From contig LUCM01008173.1 of NCBI GenBank assembly GCA_008360955.1, forward strand, positions 1-64,000: a DNA stretch of 64,000 bases, written 5' to 3'. Position 1 is the stretch's first letter; each line of letters starts with the position of its first letter. Position numbers and translations under genes: made by a program. Of the stretch, positions 58,560 to 64,000 are shown in pieces. This DNA is from Fasciolopsis buskii (Eukaryota > Platyhelminthes > Trematoda > Plagiorchiida > Fasciolidae). The notes beneath the pieces were generated by a model. That model saw nothing but the letters and a program-made list of their open reading frames with translations, was not told the origin of the DNA and did not search any database.

Positions 58560-59517
58560 ATTGCTCCGTGACATTTGGAACGGGATCGTATCCCGTTATC
58601 GTGGGGTGGATCACTGATAGTACCCATCTTAAAGGGCACACGGAGTGACTGTACCTATCATCGTCGGACTAGTTCCATTCCGATAATTGCAAGGTTTTAG
58701 CTTCGACAATTCTGCGTTGTTTGACACCGGTTCGCGAGAGCAACATCCGCGAACAGAAGGCCGGATTTCGTCCAGGTCGAGGTTGCATCGACCAAATATT
58801 TACTCTTCGCCAAATACTCAACACGCACCACACACACCGCCGCCCTACGATCGTAGTCCTTCCCGACTTGAAAGGCGCATTCGACTCCGTAGATCGGACA
58901 GCCCTATTCGGTGTTCTCCACCGGAAGGGTATGCCAACGAAGTTCGTGAACCTCCAGCGACCATTGTACTTACAAACTTGTGGTCGCGTGAGGGTGAACT
59001 GTCAAGTCCATTCGAAACGACTAGCAGCGTTCGACAAACGTGTCCCGTCTCTCCATTCCTGTTCAACTTCGTCGTGGACGAGTCAATGGAAGATGCTTTA
59101 TGAGGTCTTCAGAATGCAGGAGTCGAACTAGAAAATGGAGGGAAGCTATCTTATCTAGATTACGCAGACGACGTTGTGTGCCTGCTCAAATCCGCGGACC
59201 AGGCACGTGCACTAGACAAATTCACGAGGTCCATTACTCGGTTTGGCATGTGCTTTGCACCTTCAAAGTGCGAAATGCCGTTACAGGACTTGATGACAGT
59301 AGTGCCGAACTTGGTACTGGATGGAGAGGAACTAACGACTGTGGACCGCCTCACATACCTTGGTAGCTGCGTATCAAACGACGGTGGCTCGGCAGTAGAC
59401 ACAAACATGCGTATAGCAAAGGCTCGAGCAGCTTACGCTGGACTGAAGTACTTGTGGCGTCCACCTGATATTTCACTGAGGTTGAAAGGTCGTATGTACT
59501 GCGCTGTAGTGCGCTGA
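58560..59517 (+). pseudogene. RTE reverse transcriptase (few lesions)
   Basis: Reading over frames: SLIVPIL (about 58610), LASTILRCLTP, REQKAGFRPGRGCIDQIFTL, VVLPDLKGAFDSVDR (first catalytic Asp), then a frameshift near 59000, SVRQTCPVSPFLFNFVVD, and TGA at 59101. LSYLDYADDVVCLL follows (YADD at 59161-59172, intact), then MCFAPSKCEM, LTYLGSCVSNDGG and ARAAYAGLKYLWR. The TGA stands where the family has Arg (CGA to TGA), and a second TGA at 59515 precedes VLLYGCASW. With two stops and one or two frameshifts the copy is inactive, but the catalytic residues remain. Confidence 0.8.
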
Positions 59518-59900
59518 GTTCTGTTGTACGGTTGCGCTTCGTGGAGTATGCGTGTCGGAGAGGTTCTCCACCGCCGATGCCTACGTAGTATTGCTAGGAT
59601 TGAATGGAGTGACCGGGTGATTAATGTAGAGGTAAAGAATCTAGTATTAGGTGCCAATTCGAGAATATCTTATATCAGCGCACAAAACTTAATAGACTAC
59701 GCTGGTTGGGTCACGTGTTGCGTAGGGCGAACACTCGTCTACCATACTGTGCCTTATTTTCCGTTCCTCCAAGGGAATGGAAGAAGCCATGTGGAGGTCA
59801 ACAGATGACGTGGCAACGTAGAATGAGAAAATGCACAGGGAACATAGGTAAAGTAGGTGTCTCGCTTCACCGCGGTTGGGGTCCGAAAGATCCATCAACT
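59518..59900 (+). pseudogene. RTE C-terminal domain
   Basis: LLYGCASWSMRVGEVLHRRC, LRSIARIEWSDRVINVEV, then in other frames the RLRWLGHVLRRANTRLPY motif (about 59690-59740) and the GGQQMTWQRRM segment (about 59790-59825). The same motif occurs inverted at 54400-54520. Confidence 0.75.
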
Positions 59901-60184
59901 AGATCGCTGAGGACACTGGGAAATATGGCAGCGGACCGTGAACAGTGGCGATCATGTTGTCATTTTCTGTCGAATCAGAATGACTGAAAGTGAGTCTGTG
60001 CTGGTGGACTGTGTTCCGTGAGCTGGCTACAGCAGTATTTTATCTTTTTTCGCCTGTGTAGGTCCACTCTCTGCTCCCCTTGGATATTTATACTTTTGTA
60101 GAAAAACGTAACTGTGGGTAAAAGTCAGCGGGACTTGCGTCGCTGTTAAACGCTGGATGGTGATGATTCGATGATCACAAGTGG

Positions 60185-61145
60185 ATGTTTCTAAGGTCAG
60201 TTGAACAGTGAAATCGGATTTTTCGGCAGCACAATTGACATTAACAACAAAATTAACAAACATTAGGCACTTTTTGGAGAAAATGGATAATGTGGTATCC
60301 GTCAACAAGGAACAAAAAAGGAAGTGTTGAAATCATCCTGGTGTAAAAGTTGGGGTTACACAAACATGTTCCCGGAAAAACAATGGTAGTGTTATTTTAA
60401 TTATTATCGGGCCTTTTATCTTTTGGTTGATTGGAAGCAAGGTATCACCATTTATTTTTAGGCCACAGTTGCCGAAAATTGTGTTTAAATCTGCAGGCAG
60501 TCGATGGAAAAATTAGCCCCCAGAATGGTTACTGAAAGCATTTACGTATAACATAATAGATCAAATGTTGTTTGACGATCGATAACCATCCACGATGTAC
60601 CGGCTGTCGCGTTTGCACAAACGCACGTACTCGATCAGGCTAACTGATCAGTTCATGACTTCTACACTCACACACTTATGCAGGATGAGTCGCGAAAGTG
60701 GCCCAATCATTCTACTGCTGTGTCCCTTAGTTAACTAGACTCAGAGGTGTGGCGTAGACCGTCAATTCCGAGTGATTCATCAGATTGTTCGGTTGCATTA
60801 CGTCGCCCTCACAAACTGATGTCATCGCCTTTAGTGTTTATTGTTTTTTCGCCAGTAACCGGTGGCTTTAACAAATGCCGATCTATCAAGTACCAAGAAT
60901 TCCCGCCCAAACCACAATTTGAGGACATTAAACAGTGTGGTCTGTATACGCTTAAAACCGTTTTATTCAGCACTATACGCCCGTGTGAATAAAGTTCTGT
61001 TGATAGAAAACATTGTTTTTTGCGTGAGAACCATACGGTGCATCACAGGAGTCAACGACAGAATACCATACACTCAGTGAGATCTTCGGCGTTTATTTTT
61101 AGTATAACTGTTTTCTGATAACAACTGAACTCACCGGCGATAGAG
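60185..61145. other. Intergenic DNA between two RTE elements
   Basis: No open frame above 93 codons, no motif recognised. Confidence 0.4.
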
Positions 61146-61149
61146 CAGC

Positions 61150-62760
61150 ACAACAATCCACAACACACACAAACATGAATACGACTGATCTTCACAGGAG
61201 CATTTCTCACTGTCTTTTCAATTGCAAAGGCGATCTTCCACCGTACAAAACTGTTTTTTGCTCCACTGACTCGTGTTACTCTCATTCCCACCCATTTTCT
61301 TCGAGAACTGCAGACGGCCATGCTAGTGACTGTGACTGCAATAATTTCTGTTCCCGGTCTATCATGTTCCCCTTCAAATAACATCCAAATCTCACCGAAC
61401 CCGCTCCCACTGGCTGATGCAACTTCTTCGTCCGTGATACCCCTCAAACTAGCCACATTTAATGAACGAACATTTGCGTATATGACAACAGACGTGATTA
61501 GCTCGTATTTTGGAGAACCTGGCCATGGATGTGTGTTGTATCCAAGACATTCGCATTCAAGACTCCAGTTCTGTTATTCAACCAACATCCCTATCCAATT
61601 TCATCTACGTCTTCCTGGGGACCTTGAGGTTGCGACTTTGCCTTTGTTGGCATTAGTGCAGCTCTCAGTGAGAGGATTGGGGCTGCGCTGCTTGACTGGA
61701 TCCCAGTCGACAGCCGGCTATGCGCAGTGAAACTTAGAAGCTCGTGCAAAGTAAACAGCCTTGTGTGCTGTCTCAGCGTACAGACTAACAGATTGCAGCC
61801 CAGATGCAATCAAGGACACTTTCTATCAAAAGTTGAATACTAGAGTAGGTCTGCTGTCCTCGATTGAGGCGCATTGTTCTCAAAAGGGGGTACGGTTGTT
61901 GACTTTTGCCCCGACCATCAATTTTTCCTCTCCAGTACGAGCTTCAAACGTTCCAGTCGCCGGTAGACCACTTGATGTCCGCCCTCTTCGTGCCAGCGGT
62001 GGATCCAAATCGACCATATCGCCATCACCATTAGCTAGAGATGGCCAGCCTGTCTACAAGGCTGTCGGTCGTACTGGAACACAACTCTCGACTCCGACCA
62101 TGCGTTAGTTTGCTTCAAGCCGTCCATGTACTTTGGTGAGCACTCAAAACGCATGGTACAGCGTCGGCTGGATTGCGACGAGCTGTCTGATTCCACTCAC
62201 CTATCAATCTTTCGCAGGGCACTGGCTGAAAACCTAGGACTGCCCCAAACTCAAAACATTAATGAATACTGGTCGATTATCAGGAAGACCTTGCACACTT
62301 CTGGCTTGATGAGTTGTGGCCCGACCTGTCGCGTTGTGACACCCTGGATTTCTGCTAACTCTCTGCGCCTTTTTGAAGTACGCCAGTCGATCCAGCCTAG
62401 CAGCGAGTATAACGAAGCGCGGCTCGAAACGAGACGTGAACTCAGTGCAAGCTTGCGTAGGGATTACAAAATCCGATGGTCTCAACAAGCTTCGGAGGTG
62501 GGACATGCTTCCACCATGCAAAACTCCCGCAACCGGTTTCACCTTATCCAAGCTACCGGTAAGAAAGCATTAGCTGTGAGCGCAGCCATCTGTGAAGCTT
62601 TTGGCTGGCTTGTTCACAACCAGCAGTGGCGTTTTGTACGGTAAGCAGGGCACTTTCAGGCACAATTTAGCTGGATCTCAGGGCCAGTGCCTCCCGCAAC
62701 TATTCCGGCAAGCGTCCGGTGGCCTGTTACAACAGATCTACCATCGAGAAAACAATCTGG
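61150..62760 (+). mobile_element. RTE-type element, 5' half (endonuclease and linker)
   Basis: N-terminal region from about 61175, then PLADATSSSVIPLKLATFN (61400-61470; xFNxRT of the endonuclease), a degenerate SE.RIQDSS segment near 61560, and VSAYRLTDCSPDAIKDTFYQKL (about 61765-61835; family VYAPT). The linker follows at 62390-62650 (SASLRRDYKIRWSQQASEV, FHLIQATGKK). Similarity fades near 62760, where a minus-strand PLE begins, so the RT half was lost or displaced. Frameshifts occur near 61500, 61610, 61730 and 61900. Confidence 0.75.
62126..62644 (+). pseudogene. RTE linker between endonuclease and RT
   Basis: A 172-codon frame: LSIFRRALAENLGLPQTQNI, INEYWSIIRKTLH, ETRRELSASLRRDYKIRWSQ and SRNRFHLIQATGKK. 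The order and spacing match the Arg-rich linker of RTE proteins, in which the alpha-helical R.LR.D....W..QA.E segment precedes the RT. It is the longest unbroken frame of this copy. Confidence 0.75.
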
Positions 62761-63165
62761 CGAACAATTTCGTTTTCAGTAATTCGTGCTCATGCCATTG
62801 CATCACTATATATTTAGAAAAACTTCATTTTAAGAAGGATTGGATTAGTCAGGCAAAAATATGGGCGGGAAGGGATTTGTGTTACATGCATAACCTGAAT
62901 ACACAGGAACGTGTTGTGTTATCTAGGGTTTGCATTGAGACGGAGGGTGGACCAGGGGAGTTGAAGTGCAACCACAAATTGTTTTTGAGAACATAGTGGA
63001 GGATTGTGAAGACGGATCGCGACAACTTCCGTTGTGCTCAAGAGGCGACACTTTGCCAACCTGGATTGTTGACCTCTGACCGTATACAGTGTCCGGATAG
63101 CTTGCATTACATTCACGGTGTGGTTAGTCTGTGCTAGATGTGAAACGACTGCGCTATTAAGTGAC

Positions 63166-63351
63166 TTAATTGTTCCAGTGCCCAACCATGAAAGGGAGGT
63201 GCTCACGGATGCCTTCAGACAAGCGCCTGGTCGTGCGACCGATGTACACTGTCCCATGGGAACATGTGATTAAATAGATACAAAACGAGACTGCAGAATC
63301 AGGAAATTTGTCTTCCAACCGGAATGACACTACCGGGCAGGATATGAACAA
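63166..63351 (-). pseudogene. PLE GIY-YIG endonuclease fragment (lineage A)
   Basis: SFCIYLITCSHGTVYIGRTT, RRLSEGIREH: the GIY-YIG motif and the Arg/His that follow it. The frame is lost just after the EH, and a frameshift separates it from the RT. The same core is found at 21850-21960. Confidence 0.8.
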
Positions 63352-63398
63352 GATTCGAAGCTTGGCTGCGCTATTCAGTCTTCGTCATGCTGTCTCCG

Positions 63399-64000
63399 CT
63401 AGCGTGTCATCTTTGAATGACAGAGACATATATACTGGCTTTCTCTCCACGGATGCCCTCCTGGGAACTTTCTTTTCTGTAGGTTTACTTGGAAGTCATT
63501 TTCAGTGAATGCTCTTCTTACCACCTGAAGTTCCGCTTCAAGAGTATCTTCTGTGCATATTCTTTTTGTCCGGGCAATCAGACATCTAATTAGGTTCCTT
63601 TTCACATTAAGAGGTACAAAGCGGTGGAAGCTGATGTAGTGCCCATTCCACGCCGCTTTCCCGTGTACTAATCGCCGAATTAAGCCGTCTTCTCGACGAT
63701 TTAGTTGTACGTCTAAGAACGCTATTTCATTGTTCAGCTCCATCTCTGTTGTGAATTTCACATTTGCGTGAGCCGAGTTGAACTTCTTCAACAGTTGGTT
63801 GAGTACACGGAATATGTCATCCACATAACGCTAGTAAAAGTGGAGCGCTTGTATTGCCGACTCGAGTGGCCCACGTTCCAGCTTCGCCATGAAAATGTCA
63901 GCTAGTAATGGACCTAGTGGGGACCCCATTGCTACGCCGTACTTTTGACGGTAAATTTGATTAGTAAATTTAAATTGGACGTTGTAGGTACAAAAGAACA
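63399..64000 (-). pseudogene. PLE reverse transcriptase (lineage A), C-terminal half
   Basis: From the edge: FTNQIYRQKYGVAMGSPLGP, LLADIFMAKLERGPLESAIQ, stop TAG (63832-63834), RYVDDIFR (catalytic pair, about 63818-63829), FTTEMELNNEIAFLDVQLNR and a basic C-terminal stretch. This is the characteristic PLE order. The single TAG between the fingers/palm blocks and YVDD is the only visible lesion in 600 bases. Confidence 0.85.

Larger units (their letters stand above)
56940..60180 (+). mobile_element. RTE-type non-LTR retrotransposon with assembly gap
   Basis: Domain order: 5' region (to 57420), endonuclease start (57451-57580), 779 bp of N (57581-58359), RT (about 58560-59517), C-terminal domain (59518-59900) and a 3' UTR shared with 54525-54790. 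It is the best preserved RTE in the window and probably the youngest, since most RT blocks are in readable frames. It sits next to the host exons at 55.4-56.9 kb on the same strand. The 5' end near 56940 is a guess. Confidence 0.85.
62815..64000 (-). mobile_element. Penelope-like element, lineage A, with RT and GIY-YIG, cut by window edge
   Basis: Minus strand from the right edge: RT (64000-63399), GIY-YIG nuclease (63351-63166 and on), 3' UTR to about 62815. The 3' UTR equals those at 21775-22345 and 25525-25935. The RT carries a TAG directly before RYVDD, and the RT and nuclease lie in different frames, so the copy is inactive. The 5' part is outside the window. Confidence 0.85.

Noticed and set aside
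57451..58639. Long open frames of 276 to 384 codons on both strands across the run of N
   Set aside because: They exist only because N codons are not read as stops; only the endonuclease start at 57451-57580 is supported.
1..64000. CRISPR arrays, bacterial operons, integrated virus
   Set aside because: No regularly spaced direct repeats, no ribosome-binding sites with packed genes, and no gag, protease, integrase or capsid-like frames were seen; all RT domains fit non-LTR or Penelope-like elements.

Overview
The window looks like nuclear DNA from a flatworm, most likely a digenean trematode close to the schistosomes (inferred). It is AT-rich and gene-poor. Coding exons are separated by very short introns with GT..AG ends; the first two introns of the best gene are 71 and 37 nt, as is common at the 5' end of schistosome genes. 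The rest is a graveyard of RTE, CR1-like and Penelope-like retroelements, tRNA-derived SINEs and (TA)n microsatellites. There are no bacterial operons, phage genes or CRISPR arrays.

Layout. 1-1720 is the 3' two-thirds of a CR1-like element (endonuclease plus reverse transcriptase, minus strand), cut by the window edge. 1720-6950 shows nothing recognisable. 6957-10144 (+) holds exons of a helical-repeat protein resembling the TOG domains of TOGARAM1/Crescerin, with one apparent 1-nt frameshift; an unassigned 196-codon open frame follows at 10451-11041. 11885-12295 is a CR1 3' end joined to a repeat with a hammerhead-ribozyme-like core. 14870-16330 (-) is a decayed jockey/CR1-type element of a different lineage. 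19240-19635, 45225-45615 and 46455-46860 are three copies of an unclassified repeat. Penelope-like (PLE) 3' ends lie at 21775-22345 and 25525-25935. A tRNA-SINE (28201-28390) and a longer PLE of a second lineage (29090-31430, both minus strand) each end in a (TA)n tract. 39390-40960 is a decayed RTE and 41815-43375 a 5'-truncated CR1 with a 5-bp-unit tail. 50722-50862 is a MITE-like element with 14-bp inverted repeats; a related copy is at 34731-34804.

52835-54790 is a heavily decayed RTE broken by an unknown insert and by an inverted RTE fragment. 55380-56907 (+) contains four good exons of a second host gene that I do not recognise. 56940-60180 is a fairly young RTE containing a 779-bp run of N. 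61150-62760 is the 5' half of another RTE (endonuclease and linker). 62815-64000 (-) is a first-lineage PLE with RT and GIY-YIG domains, running off the right edge.

Every autonomous element readable here carries stops or frameshifts, so none is clearly active. The most useful leads are the unidentified host gene at 55.4-56.9 kb, the TOG-like gene, the hammerhead-like motifs, the MITE-like pair, the three-copy unclassified repeat and the jockey-type element. All protein assignments were made by eye from motifs; no database search was run.
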